This document shows, piece after piece, positions 11,481 to 20,811 of a stretch of 64,000 nucleotides of DNA (its first letter is position 1; each line of letters begins with the position of its first letter). The translations under genes were made by a program, and so were the position numbers. Source of the stretch: DAOSXA01 sp964526835 (lineage in GTDB: Bacteria > Zixibacteria > MSB-5A5 > GN15 > FEB-12); contig CAZGMK010000015.1 of NCBI GenBank assembly GCA_964526835.1, forward strand, positions 1 to 64,000. The letters run 5' to 3'. A model generated the notes under the pieces. The model saw only the letters and a list, made by a program, of their open reading frames with translations. It did not search any database and was not told the DNA's origin.

Positions 11481-14021
11481 TCAATCCCCAAGATCTTCTT
11501 TAGGCGTCACATTCTCAAATAGGGGCCGATATTCTTCGACACTCAGAACAGTATCATAGAGGCCAACATCTTCGCCTTCATGCTTATTGATCCCTGTATA
11601 TCGCAGGCTCGAGTCCTCATAGCGCTTGAATTTGTAGACCGCATCGTTCATCAGCCCGCTATTGAACACATCCAAACTCACCAGTAGCTCGAAATCCTTG
11701 ACGCTCAGCCCGGTGACCCTCTTGAATAACCCAGGCTCAAGCTGCGTAATGACATCCCGCAGGCACCTTTCTCGATAATCGGTGAGATACATGAAGACCG
11801 GAATCCGCGTGGCGAATTTGATGAGCTTCTCCTGGACCTGCTTGCGCTTACTCTTGTACTCCTTCTCCGCCTCGGTCAGCTTCTTCTTCTCGTCGGCGCT
11901 CAGGTCCTCGTCGTTCTTATCCTTCCGCATGCGCTTCACGGCTTCCGACTTGTTGATGATGGTCTCTATGTCCTGATTCAACGATCGAAACCCCTCTATG
12001 CTCATCAACGCGTCCATGGCAGCCTCATTGGCCATCAGGCGCTGAAGCGTGCTGTTGTCGACGTTTACCAGAAGTGCGCTCTCCCATCGATTCGCCAACA
12101 GGGTAGCCGAAGTCCCACTCATCGCCATGTCGAGAACGCCGGCCGCATCAACCTGCTTCATTGAGCTGCCGTCATAGGCCAGCACGGGAAGGAACTTGAT
12201 GAACTCCTCAACCTTCTTCTCCGGATTGGGCTCTTCGATGTTCAGACGGCAACTGTATTCAGCGATCTGACGCAAGGCCCGCTCGGGCGCAAAGTCGAAC
12301 ACATAGCATTCTCTCTTTATGATCTCTTCACGGTTGGGATCAGTATAGTCGGGGTTCACAACCGTCCAGGGAGACTGTACCCGAAACGCCGCCTGGAAGT
12401 ATGTCTCCGGACTCGATGAATTCCGAAGCATGAAGATACCGGTCCATGGTCGAACAGTCACTCCTGTCGTCAACTTACCGCAAGAAAGAGTGATCGTCTT
12501 TGTCTTCAACGGATCGCCCATCGCCTCCAGAACTGGGGGCAGCGCTCTGGGACCTATTCCGGCCTCACTACCTGCTGCGACGATCACCCGATAGTCATGA
12601 TAGAACCGATTCTGTTTCTGACCCATCAGGTTGCGCATGGCGTAGCACGATGCGATGCTCGGAAAAAACCAGAAGGTATGTGACAGCACGTTCAGAAGCC
12701 GCACATCCGAGAAGGGCATCGGCGGTTTCTTAGCGCCCAGTTTCAGATTGTCGACTGATGTCTCAAGAAATCCCCCTCGTATTAGGTCAAGCCACTTCTG
12801 CACCTCTTCTTCATACTTGAACTTGGCGCCCTCGCCGTTTCCCTCGGCTGAGAAGAAGGTATTCAGGTCAAACTCCTCGAACTCACCCTCCGATGCAATC
12901 TCGCGAATCGAATCTGGCAACTGGTACGTCATCAATACCATTCGAGGCAGCGGAGCGTATGGGTTTGGCTCGCCTTTCCACTCCTCCTTAGCCCTTTGCT
13001 CATCGGAGTAAGTCCAGTTGAAAATCTGCTCCTCGATGAACTCACCCGACGCGATGGCCCGGAACGGGGTGCCGGAGAGATAAAGATAGGCATCTGTCGT
13101 GATGGGTATGATATCCTCGTCGAAATGCTTAAGCCCCGCCCCTTCTCCAAACTCCCTTTCCTTACTCTCTTCCGCCTCGAACAGCTCCTTGGCGGTTTCT
13201 CGCCAGGCGCCATAGTGGTATTCGTCAAATACGATGCAATCCCAGTTGATCGCATGAACCCACTCGTTCTTGACTTTGATGCCGCCCGTGCTCCGGTTCT
13301 TACCCAAATAATCCTGAAACGAACCAAAGCAGACAAACGGTCTGCTCTTATCGGCCTCTTCATACGATAGGCCGTCCGGGCATATGAACTGCCATCCGTC
13401 AAAGTCAATGTGGCGCTTCAGATCATCACCCCAGGCGTGCTCCACCGCGGGCTTGAAGGTCAATACCAGCACCTTTCGCCAGCCCATCTCCCTGGCCAGT
13501 TGATAAGCCGCGAAAGTCTTGCCGAATCGCATCTTGGCATTCCAAAGGAAGTGCGGCGACTTGTCGGGGTTCTCTTCCTGCATTACCCGTAAATACGACG
13601 CCGTCCTCGCGACAGCGGCCTTCTGCTCCGGCCGCATTTCAAAGTCGAGAGTACGATCTTGGTCGAGAATCCCTGCCCCGCCCTCGCGCACGGCCACGAT
13701 GGCCGCCTTGACATCATCTGCCGTACATGCAAACCACTCGCCATCGGGATTATCAAACCCGCGAAGGCGCAGGCATCGATGGACTTCATGATCCGTGAAA
13801 GAAGTTCCGTCTCGCCTCATCGCCGGCTCTTCTATTACTATCCGATACGGCAACTTGCCGGGTCGCTTGGTCGGATACTGCTGAGCGACACGTGCTCTAA
13901 CATCGCCGGTAGTGTATCCTACCTTCAGCAGCCCGTCATACTGGGGATTGGTGTCCGCGTATGCGTAAATGGTCGGCTTCGTGTCGGGCCGTTGTGGGAA
14001 GAAGTCCTCAGCCAACTTCAC
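11481..14021 (-). CDS. GIY-YIG-like nuclease/SF2 helicase fusion, restriction subunit of a restriction-like system
   Basis: This 846-residue protein begins with a GIY-YIG/T5orf172-like nuclease module (TIYAYADTNPQ about 17-27, LLKVGYTTGDVRARVAQQY 31-49). A type III-like SF2 helicase core follows: Walker A variant NAKMRFGKTFA (161-171), motif II DEYH (266-269) and motif III LSGTPF (315-320). C-terminal helicase motifs include KLTTGVTVRPW and ETYFQAAFRVQSPW. Late in the protein is a charged coiled-coil-like stretch rich in Lys and Glu. The gene touches the upstream methyltransferase gene by one base, so the two are probably translationally coupled. The predicted role is ATP-driven recognition and cutting of unmodified foreign DNA. 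Nuclease activity is inferred from the N-terminal module. Confidence 0.85.
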   Translation of the reverse strand: MKLAEDFFPQRPDTKPTIYAYADTNPQYDGLLKVGYTTGDVRARVAQQYPTKRPGKLPYRIVIEEPAMRRDGTSFTDHEVHRCLRLRGFDNPDGEWFACTADDVKAAIVAVREGGAGILDQDRTLDFEMRPEQKAAVARTASYLRVMQEENPDKSPHFLWNAKMRFGKTFAAYQLAREMGWRKVLVLTFKPAVEHAWGDDLKRHIDFDGWQFICPDGLSYEEADKSRPFVCFGSFQDYLGKNRSTGGIKVKNEWVHAINWDCIVFDEYHYGAWRETAKELFEAEESKEREFGEGAGLKHFDEDIIPITTDAYLYLSGTPFRAIASGEFIEEQIFNWTYSDEQRAKEEWKGEPNPYAPLPRMVLMTYQLPDSIREIASEGEFEEFDLNTFFSAEGNGEGAKFKYEEEVQKWLDLIRGGFLETSVDNLKLGAKKPPMPFSDVRLLNVLSHTFWFFPSIASCYAMRNLMGQKQNRFYHDYRVIVAAGSEAGIGPRALPPVLEAMGDPLKTKTITLSCGKLTTGVTVRPWTGIFMLRNSSSPETYFQAAFRVQSPWTVVNPDYTDPNREEIIKRECYVFDFAPERALRQIAEYSCRLNIEEPNPEKKVEEFIKFLPVLAYDGSSMKQVDAAGVLDMAMSGTSATLLANRWESALLVNVDNSTLQRLMANEAAMDALMSIEGFRSLNQDIETIINKSEAVKRMRKDKNDEDLSADEKKKLTEAEKEYKSKRKQVQEKLIKFATRIPVFMYLTDYRERCLRDVITQLEPGLFKRVTGLSVKDFELLVSLDVFNSGLMNDAVYKFKRYEDSSLRYTGINKHEGEDVGLYDTVLSVEEYRPLFENVTPKEDLGD

Positions 14022-15517
14022 TACTCCATCGGGCGAATCTTGGATTCGATGAAAGCGATCTCTTCCTCAGTCAGCTCGTAGCGCTTGTAGAGCTCTTCAT
14101 CGGTCCAGGTTCGGCTCATATCCAATATGGGCACGAACGAATAGGCTTCCTTGGTCAAATGATGAGAATACATGAACTGAGACACCAAAAAGCGGAAGAA
14201 GCGCGTCTTCATATACTCCACGAGGTTCTGCGCCTGAACTTCGTCTTGGTAACTCCCGATTACGAGATAGGTTTCCGTGCATACAGTACCGGGCGGCAGT
14301 ACATCGATCTTGGACAATACCCGCCTTCTACCATCCTTGCCCGGATTGCCGGCATGATCGTATCCAACATATGAAGTAATTACCTTCCACTTGTCGATGA
14401 TCTCCTCCCCTGCCGTGACGTCCTTTCGGCTCAAGGGTCCCTCACCCTTTTGCCAGCGAAGTGTTATGTCACCATTCTTCACTGGTCTCACACTGGTCGC
14501 CAAGCCGAAGGGCTTTCTACTGGAAACCTGCGCACTCATGCGCTGCTCGTGCACTGCAAGTACCTTCCGGATGATGGGTACCGCCCGGCCGTGCCGAATA
14601 AAGGTCTCGAACTCGTTCAGCCGCCTGAGGGATGCGGATGTTGCGTCGGCATGTGCGTTTACTACTTCGCACGGCCCTTTCGAATCCCTCTCCCAAAGGA
14701 AGTAACAGATGCCACCTGCGATGTCCACACCCGGAAAACAGTCGTTTGCGTCTTCAAAGTCCACCATCTTTCTGATTCGCTCGTCATTCAGCATCTCTTC
14801 GCGAAATGCATTCAGCCCTTTACCGCCGCCAAACCAGCGGGCCGGGATAATCATGGTCAGGAATCTCGGGTTGAGCTTCTTTGCCTGTTGCACGAATCGA
14901 TGGTAGATTGGGGTGGCGCTGCGGCCGAAGCCTCCGTCGCTGAGATGGTACGGTGGGTTACCTACTATCACGTCGAACTTCATATCTATTATCGACTCCG
15001 GGTTTTCAGTGTGGATAAACTCGTACGCGTGAGTTTCCAGCTCTGTTCCGCGCTCGTAATTCGCCTCGCTGGCGCCGCAGAACGCGCAACGGCCGTTCTC
15101 CCACGTGTGATCGATCCGCTCAAAGCGGATATTCCCATCGCTGTTATCAAATGAGTCGCAGACGGAGTACTTCCCATCAGCCGCCTTGGAACAATAGACA
15201 CTCCTGCGAGACAGCAACCCTGTCAGTTCGGTAATCGCAATCCCGAACAACTGGTTCTTCAGGATATGGTCGACCCTCCTCTGCTTGTCCGGAATCTGCT
15301 GTTCCAGTCCGCGGTCCAACCGCTTGGCGGCTTCCCTTAGAAATACGCCCGTCTTGCACACGGGATCAAGGAAGGTGGTGTTCTTATCGTGCCAGATTTC
15401 TTCGGGCAGCAGGTCCAGGACCTTATTCGCCATCTGTGGCGGAGTGAATACTTCATCGCTGCTAAGATTGGCGAGACAACTCAGTACGTCTGGATTATGT
15501 TGAGTGCTATTCAGCAT
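14021..15517 (-). CDS. N6-adenine DNA methyltransferase (Eco57I-like) of the restriction-like operon
   Basis: The SAM-binding motif I is FLDPVCKTGVFLREA (49-63), and the catalytic N6-adenine motif is NPPY at 187-190 in FDVIVGNPPYHLSDGG. Before it lies a Cys-containing insertion (CAFCGASEANYERG) that may bind a metal. The C-terminal half should carry target recognition and ends KRYELTEEEIAFIESKIRPME. The leader segment SSDEVFTPPQMANKVLDLLP is typical of Type I/IIG-like methyltransferases. It overlaps the upstream SAM-binding gene by 11 bases and the helicase gene by one. Its likely job is to methylate host sites and so protect them from the helicase-nuclease. Confidence 0.9.
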   Translation of the reverse strand: MLNSTQHNPDVLSCLANLSSDEVFTPPQMANKVLDLLPEEIWHDKNTTFLDPVCKTGVFLREAAKRLDRGLEQQIPDKQRRVDHILKNQLFGIAITELTGLLSRRSVYCSKAADGKYSVCDSFDNSDGNIRFERIDHTWENGRCAFCGASEANYERGTELETHAYEFIHTENPESIIDMKFDVIVGNPPYHLSDGGFGRSATPIYHRFVQQAKKLNPRFLTMIIPARWFGGGKGLNAFREEMLNDERIRKMVDFEDANDCFPGVDIAGGICYFLWERDSKGPCEVVNAHADATSASLRRLNEFETFIRHGRAVPIIRKVLAVHEQRMSAQVSSRKPFGLATSVRPVKNGDITLRWQKGEGPLSRKDVTAGEEIIDKWKVITSYVGYDHAGNPGKDGRRRVLSKIDVLPPGTVCTETYLVIGSYQDEVQAQNLVEYMKTRFFRFLVSQFMYSHHLTKEAYSFVPILDMSRTWTDEELYKRYELTEEEIAFIESKIRPME

Positions 15518-16172
15518 CGGCCACCCTGAGGAAGTGAGTCAATGGATAAACCTTTTCCGGCGTCGGAATGAAGACATCGTCTCCCAGATCCGAGAACAAC
15601 GGGAGTTCCCGCATTGATTCGTGGTCCAGCAGACCATGAAATGTATAATCTCTCCGTTTAAGCATGCTTCCATTAACTGCGGACCACTCGGAGAACACAA
15701 TCGGCTCCGGGTTCTCACCAACAGTCTTAAGGGTCAGGGCATCACCCCAGACAATATTCCGCCGCAAAATGAAGCGTACCGTGCGACGGCAGTCCTCTCG
15801 GTCTGCGCCGACGAACAGCCCCGTGTACTTCCGGTCGAAGATATTGAACAGTCGTTCACGGCATCGCTGCACATTGTCCTCAAGAATATCTATGCCATAT
15901 ATGCTGCATGCAGCCACCACGGCGTTGCGTTCGAAATCAAACTGGCTCTTGCGATATCTCTGCTCAACCACCCCGAGCTTTCTCGTGAGCACTTCTGCAA
16001 GGAAATTCCCGGTGCCACAGGCCGGCTCGAGGAATCGCGACTCTATTCGCTCAGTCTCTTGCTTGACCATATCGAGCATGGCCTTCACCTCGCGCTCCCG
16101 AGTGTACACCTCCCCGTGATCGGCAACCCTCTGCTTTGAAACTACATATCTATCCATTTGCTCCGAGTCCAT
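15507..16172 (-). CDS. Small SAM-binding methyltransferase-like subunit lacking NPPY
   Basis: This is the first gene of the three-gene operon. Its 221 residues contain HGEVYTREREVKAMLDMVK and a clear SAM-binding motif I, FLEPACGTGNFLAEVL (47-62), then SIYGIDILEDNVQRCRERLF. Where a catalytic NPPY would be expected it has IVWGDALTL and later IVFSEWSAVN, so I see no (N/D/S)PP(Y/F). It may be a non-catalytic partner of the larger methyltransferase, or the split N-terminal part of a two-chain enzyme. Similar short proteins occur beside Eco57I-like methylases and helicases. The start at 16172 has GAGG close upstream; Met6 is an alternative. Confidence 0.8.
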   Translation of the reverse strand: MDSEQMDRYVVSKQRVADHGEVYTREREVKAMLDMVKQETERIESRFLEPACGTGNFLAEVLTRKLGVVEQRYRKSQFDFERNAVVAACSIYGIDILEDNVQRCRERLFNIFDRKYTGLFVGADREDCRRTVRFILRRNIVWGDALTLKTVGENPEPIVFSEWSAVNGSMLKRRDYTFHGLLDHESMRELPLFSDLGDDVFIPTPEKVYPLTHFLRVADAE

Positions 16173-16446
16173 CTATCCTCAAGGCCAGCATTCGTCTGCT
16201 TCCCACTCCACTGAAGCACTCATTATGTCCGCCGCCGCCGGCAAAACCGTCCTTCCACGGTCGCAAGGTCACTTGCTCCCACCACATGATGTAGTTTCCG
16301 TGGCCGGAAATCAATCCCCAATTCCTTCACAGCCGGCAACGGGTGTGGATATGTGACCTTCAACGGGTGTTTCCGCCCCCCACTTCCCCTACAAACCCCC
16401 TCCAAAATTCGTCCCCGCGCCCCTTTAGAAAAAGGAGCGCGCAACC

Positions 16447-17079
16447 ATGACCACCAAAAAGCAAACCGAAGCCAACCGCAAAAACGCCCTCAAGTCAACC
16501 GGCCCCAAGACCGAACAGGGCAAAGCAAACTCCAGCCGCAATGCCCTCATCCACGGCTTCTACTCCCGCGACGCCGTCATCAACGCCCCCAAGTACAAAG
16601 AAGACCCCGACGAATACCGGCAACTCGTCACCTCCCTGATGAAGGAACTCAAGGCCAAAGGCGCCTTCCAGCAGAACCTCGTCCTCAAGATCGCCAACTG
16701 TCTCTGGCGCTACCGCCGCATCATCAGGTTCGAAACAGCCCGCATCAATCGCGACCTCGAATGGGCCTTTCGATCCCTGAACACTCCGATTTGCTACAAC
16801 CACGGCGATGAGCAGTTCATCCAGACGGATGAGGCCCGGCGCCTGGCCAACGCCGTTCACACTCACGCTCTACCGAAGGAACCAACTGCCAGGCTTCTGC
16901 TCTTCTACGAAATGCGTCTCGATCGCCACCTCTCCCGTGCTTACCGCCTTCTGCGCCACCTGCAACTCTTCGATAAGACAGATTCACTGCAAGATCACTC
17001 CCCCGAACCCCAAAATCGAGGAAACGAACCCGATTCCGCGCAACCCTCAGACCTACTGTCGCTTGCGAGGACGCTTTAG
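16447..17079 (+). CDS. Conserved hypothetical protein of the ANRxNAxxSTGPKTxxGK type
   Basis: The N-terminus ANRKNALKSTGPKTEQGKANSSRNALIHGFYSRD is the signature of a family often present in several copies per genome in environmental bacteria, with no known function. The segment that follows (EYRQLVTSLMKELKAKGAFQQ, LVLKIANCLWRYRRIIRFETARI) is helical and charged. AGGAG about 11 bases upstream supports the start. It is the only plus-strand gene among minus-strand neighbours, sits just upstream of the restriction-like operon in divergent orientation, and is followed by a GC-rich palindrome. Its basic N-terminus suggests nucleic-acid contact, but that is a guess. Confidence 0.8.
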   Translation: MTTKKQTEANRKNALKSTGPKTEQGKANSSRNALIHGFYSRDAVINAPKYKEDPDEYRQLVTSLMKELKAKGAFQQNLVLKIANCLWRYRRIIRFETARINRDLEWAFRSLNTPICYNHGDEQFIQTDEARRLANAVHTHALPKEPTARLLLFYEMRLDRHLSRAYRLLRHLQLFDKTDSLQDHSPEPQNRGNEPDSAQPSDLLSLARTL

Positions 17080-17139
17080 CGCCCGGCTGTATGTCGGCCT
17101 GGGTTCGTAGTCCCGCCGTAAGGCCGTCTTGATCGGCAG

Positions 17140-17173
17140 CCGGACGCCGGGCTCAACCCTGTCCGGGCCCCCG
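17140..17173. repeat. GC-rich palindromic repeat, copy C
   Basis: CCGGACGCCGGGCTCAA, a short spacer, then CCGGGCCCCCG. It lies between two converging genes and is related to copies A and B about 6 kb away, on the other side of the restriction-like operon. Confidence 0.6.
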
Positions 17174-17183
17174 CCGAGAGGTC

Positions 17184-19217
17184 TCACCGGGTCCCCTCCG
17201 GTCTCAGCCGCCGTCGCCAGTCCGCCACCGCCTGTGATTTGCTGCGGCTGTTGGCCAGCCTGTCCGCCCGATCGAGCAACTGCAATGCCTGCGCCGTATC
17301 GCCTCCCGCCGCGGCCGCCTGAGCGGCCAGGATCTGCGCCCGGAAGTCATCGGGGGCCGCTTCGGCCGCGCGGCCCAGAACAGCACGGGCATCCGCGGTC
17401 TGTCCGGTGGCGAAAAGAAACTGGCCGTAAGTAGCCAGGATCGACGGGTCGCCGCTGTCCATGGCGTAGGCGGCCTCGAGGGCCTCCCTGGCGGCCTCGC
17501 GATTGCCCACCTGGGCCCAAAGGCTGCCGGTGTGCATCATGGCCCGCGCCCGGTCCGCGAAGAGATTATACAGGCGATAGGCCAGCGCGACCTTCTGCGC
17601 CGGCGTGCCGCCGCTGCTCCACATACGGGCCAGCAGGTCATAGAAGGCATAATCGTCACGGCCCACACCAAGCCGCGTTGTGAGACTGTCGATCAGGCTG
17701 TCGGGGTGTGTCACGTCATCGTAAGACTGCAGCAGGTAACCCAGAGCCTCGGCCGAGTCGACTGTTCGGTAAGGCGGCTGCCTCCATGCGGCCACGGCGA
17801 AATCATCCAGCCGGTCCGAAAGCTCGGGGTAACGCCGACAGTGGTCGCACAGGTTGGCGTATTCCTGGTACAGGTTCTTGACCGGTCCGACTTCGATGAC
17901 ATCGGCGAAACGTTCGACCGACCGGCTCGCCGAGGCGTTGACTGCCACGAACGCGGCCGTTGTCACCAGCGACAGCCCGACAATCGGGATAACAGGCCGG
18001 GGAAGAGGACCGCTGCGACGCACTGCCAGCCAGATGAGCGAGGCTGTCAGCATCACAACTCCCGCGACGGCGAACAAATCCCAGTCGCGCGGGCCGCCCA
18101 GGCGCGGCGCGAAGAACAGCATGAACAGCCCGGAAGAGAGCAGGGTCAGGCGGGCCAGGGCCAGGCGGGCGAGAGCTGCCCGATCCGCCGGCGGCCGCCC
18201 GTGGCCGATCAGCAGCGCGGGCAGGACCAGCACCAGCGGCGCCGACAGCACCAGCCAGTTGAACAGGTTCAGAGCGTGATCGCCGCTCAGCAGACCATAG
18301 GTGAAGGTATCATCGGGCAGGAGCGGGATCAGCCAGTGACGGGCCCCGAGCAACCCCGCGGCGCGGGCCGCATAGGCCCCGAGGACAGCAATCAGGGCCG
18401 CCGCCGCCAGGATGGTCGCAGCCCGACGTATGGCGCGCAAATCCCCGGTCCTCCGGGCCACCAGCACTCCGGCCAGCGCCCCGGAGAGCAGAATCGCTCC
18501 GGCGAAGTGGACCAGCGCCGTCAGCAGGTACAGCCCGACAAACACCCCGAGACCCCTATTACTATCGGTCACCCGCAGCGCCGCCCAGAGGACCCACGGC
18601 AGCAAGGCCAGCAGGACCGCGTAGCTCTCGACATAACCGAAAAACTGCACCACCGCGCCGCTGGTCAGCAGGACCAGAAACCAGGCCGGCCAACGGGAAG
18701 GGTCCAGCCGGCGGGTGAAGAAGTAGCATCCGGCGACATACGGTATCGCCATCAGGGCCGCGATCAGGGCGTAGTTCTCCGCCGCGTTGAAACCGAGGGG
18801 GCCAAGGACGTATCTCTGCAGGATCGCATGGAGGAAAAAGTCGCCGATCTCGGTAGTCAGCAGCAGGCGGCCGGCATCGATCTGGTTCAGCCGGAGCGGG
18901 GCGTCGCCCAGCAGATACGTTTCGGCCGGAAACAACAGAGCCAGGGCGGCCAGGACGATCGCCGGCGGCAGCCATGCCCGGGGCGTCCGGCCGGGCGCTG
19001 TCCAGATCGCGATTGTCTCCATGGCCCGGCTGAAGCGAGCGGCGACGGGCGGCAGCCAGAGCAGCAGCATCACGATCGCAGCCGCCACCGCGTACCAGGC
19101 CGTCACGAACCAGCCGAAATGCAGCCCCCACAGCTCGGCCGGGCCGGTGAACACGGCGACTGCACCGCAGGCGATCAGAATCAGCGAGGCCATGTATCCG
19201 GCGGCATCGTGCTTCAT
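17184..19217 (-). CDS. Polytopic membrane protein with C-terminal TPR repeats
   Basis: The first 430 residues contain about a dozen hydrophobic segments (ASLILIACGAVAVF, AIVLAALALLF, VFVGLYLLTALVHFAGAILL). They also hold the polar loop FAPRLGGPRDWDLFA, which recurs in membrane proteins of this type. From about 520 on the sequence is soluble, with TPR-like helices (RDDYAFYDLLARM, NREAAREALEAAYAMDSGDPSILATYGQFLFATGQTADAR, DTAQALQLLDRADRL). The topology resembles GT-C-like glycosyltransferases or O-linked sugar transferases with TPR tails, but I cannot point to a catalytic Asp motif. Base composition is noticeably GC-richer than its neighbours. It appears monocistronic, and its function remains open. 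Confidence 0.75.
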   Translation of the reverse strand: MKHDAAGYMASLILIACGAVAVFTGPAELWGLHFGWFVTAWYAVAAAIVMLLLWLPPVAARFSRAMETIAIWTAPGRTPRAWLPPAIVLAALALLFPAETYLLGDAPLRLNQIDAGRLLLTTEIGDFFLHAILQRYVLGPLGFNAAENYALIAALMAIPYVAGCYFFTRRLDPSRWPAWFLVLLTSGAVVQFFGYVESYAVLLALLPWVLWAALRVTDSNRGLGVFVGLYLLTALVHFAGAILLSGALAGVLVARRTGDLRAIRRAATILAAAALIAVLGAYAARAAGLLGARHWLIPLLPDDTFTYGLLSGDHALNLFNWLVLSAPLVLVLPALLIGHGRPPADRAALARLALARLTLLSSGLFMLFFAPRLGGPRDWDLFAVAGVVMLTASLIWLAVRRSGPLPRPVIPIVGLSLVTTAAFVAVNASASRSVERFADVIEVGPVKNLYQEYANLCDHCRRYPELSDRLDDFAVAAWRQPPYRTVDSAEALGYLLQSYDDVTHPDSLIDSLTTRLGVGRDDYAFYDLLARMWSSGGTPAQKVALAYRLYNLFADRARAMMHTGSLWAQVGNREAAREALEAAYAMDSGDPSILATYGQFLFATGQTADARAVLGRAAEAAPDDFRAQILAAQAAAAGGDTAQALQLLDRADRLANSRSKSQAVADWRRRLRPEGTR

Positions 19218-19344
19218 TCTCTAATGGTTACACGAGAGCCTTCGGAAAGCAAGGGCGAACGGACCTTTGTTTGATGGGCCGCCGAATCGTGGCGGCCGGA
19301 CGGCAGGCTCAGTGGTTCCCGCGCCCGCCGGAAGCGCCGTCCCG

Positions 19345-20811
19345 TCAGATCCCGGGGGCGCGGCGGAGGATCAGGCGCTCCAGGCAAAGCGACGCCTGGT
19401 TGCACAGCGCGTTGATAGAGCGCACCGTGTCGTCATTGAAAGGCCGGTCGCGCTTGGGGTAATCGGCGTAGACCACATATGGAACTTCATTGGCTATCCG
19501 CAGCGGTACGGCGACAAAGGCGTTGGCGTCGAGTGCGGCCACGCTCGGGGCGGATACCAGCAGGCCGTAGAGATTTTCATCCTTTTCGAGCACCGACAGC
19601 GGATGAGCGGTCTCGCGCAGTTGCTTGAAGAGGGGATCATCCTTCGAAAAGCTGAGGGCCTGGACCGATTTCTGGGATTCAATACCAAAGCCCACCCTTC
19701 CCTCAAAGACGCCTTTGGCGGCCTCCAGGCCGAAGACGATGGTCCGGCCCATCCCCAGGCCCCGGAATATGGTCTCGGCCGTCACCTGGAGAATCTCTTC
19801 CTCGGTCGTCAGGTCCATCAGGGCGTTGGAGGCATTCTGCAGGAAGGCCAGCTGGATTTCCTTGTGCGACAGGCGTGCGTGCATGTCGGTCAGGTCCACC
19901 GCGGGCGCCGAGTGGCGGGTGAACTCCGATTCGATATCAATCTCGAGATCGCGCGCGATCTCCGACATATGCTCTCGGCAGACACTCAGCAGTTCGACCA
20001 TAGCCGCCTCGCTGATGTCGATCAGGTGACGGGCCTGCTTGATCGCGTTCTGATAGGTCTTCGAATCGGGGGCGGTCCCGCGCATGACATGGGCGCAGAG
20101 CAGGTCGGACAGGTACACCAGGTCGACCAGGACATGGTCCGACCGAATCTTGGGGGAAATGCCCAGACGATGATGATTGGTGATGGCCAGAGTCATCCCC
20201 TCCGGCAGGTTCCACTTGCGCGCCAGGACGCCGCCGGCCTGCATGTGATCGACATCCATCAGCGCCCGTTCCTGCAGGTACACATCCGGCGACTCGGCCT
20301 CCTGTCGCGATATCTGCTCGTATTCGGATGGATAGACCCCGGCCAGAATGACCTGGCCGATGTCATGCATGAAGCCGGCGATAAAGGCCGCTTCGATCAG
20401 TTCGGGCTGGTTAATCCGCGAGGCCAGATACTTGGCGATCACGCCACTGGCCACCGAACGTGTCCAGAAAGCGGTGACGTCGAAACTGGTCGACTTCGCC
20501 AGCTTGTTGACCATGCCGTAGACGGCCATCGAGATAGCCGTATTGCGCACCGCCCGAAACCCCATCAGGACAATCGCCTGGGTGATCGTGTAGACCTTGC
20601 CCGCGAAGTCGCCGTAGTATGACGAATTCGCCATGCGCAGGATGCGCGCGGTCAACTGGTGGTCGGACAGGATGCAGTTGGCCAGGTCGGCCACCGAGGC
20701 TTTCGGGTCCTCGGATATCTGCTTGATCCGCAGGACCACCTGAGGCACCGACGGCAACCCCGAGAACTTCTCCAATTTGCTGCGAACGTCTCTGGTGACG
20801 GTGCTGCTCAT
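19345..20811 (-). CDS. HDOD domain protein with C-terminal GAF-like domain
   Basis: Residues 10-215 form an HDOD domain, a degenerate HD-type signalling module: LPSVPQVVLRIKQISEDPKASVADLANCILSDHQLTARILRMANSSYYG, then FIAGFMHDIGQVIL and ITNHHRLG. The C-terminal part (about 290-470) fits a GAF-like sensor: ILQVTAETIFRGLGMGRTIVFGLE, FVAVPLRIANEVPYVVYADYPK and SINALCNQASLCLERL. Its start overlaps the stop of the upstream HDOD gene by four bases (ATGA), so the pair is translationally coupled. HDOD proteins commonly link signal transduction to motility, development or cyclic-di-GMP circuits. The partner here cannot be read from sequence. Confidence 0.9.
   Translation of the reverse strand: MSSTVTRDVRSKLEKFSGLPSVPQVVLRIKQISEDPKASVADLANCILSDHQLTARILRMANSSYYGDFAGKVYTITQAIVLMGFRAVRNTAISMAVYGMVNKLAKSTSFDVTAFWTRSVASGVIAKYLASRINQPELIEAAFIAGFMHDIGQVILAGVYPSEYEQISRQEAESPDVYLQERALMDVDHMQAGGVLARKWNLPEGMTLAITNHHRLGISPKIRSDHVLVDLVYLSDLLCAHVMRGTAPDSKTYQNAIKQARHLIDISEAAMVELLSVCREHMSEIARDLEIDIESEFTRHSAPAVDLTDMHARLSHKEIQLAFLQNASNALMDLTTEEEILQVTAETIFRGLGMGRTIVFGLEAAKGVFEGRVGFGIESQKSVQALSFSKDDPLFKQLRETAHPLSVLEKDENLYGLLVSAPSVAALDANAFVAVPLRIANEVPYVVYADYPKRDRPFNDDTVRSINALCNQASLCLERLILRRAPGI

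Noticed and set aside
17532..19274. Plus-strand ORF of 580 codons opposite the membrane/TPR gene
   Set aside because: It is Arg/Gln/Gly-rich low-complexity translation of a GC-rich gene; the minus frame encodes membrane spans and TPRs.
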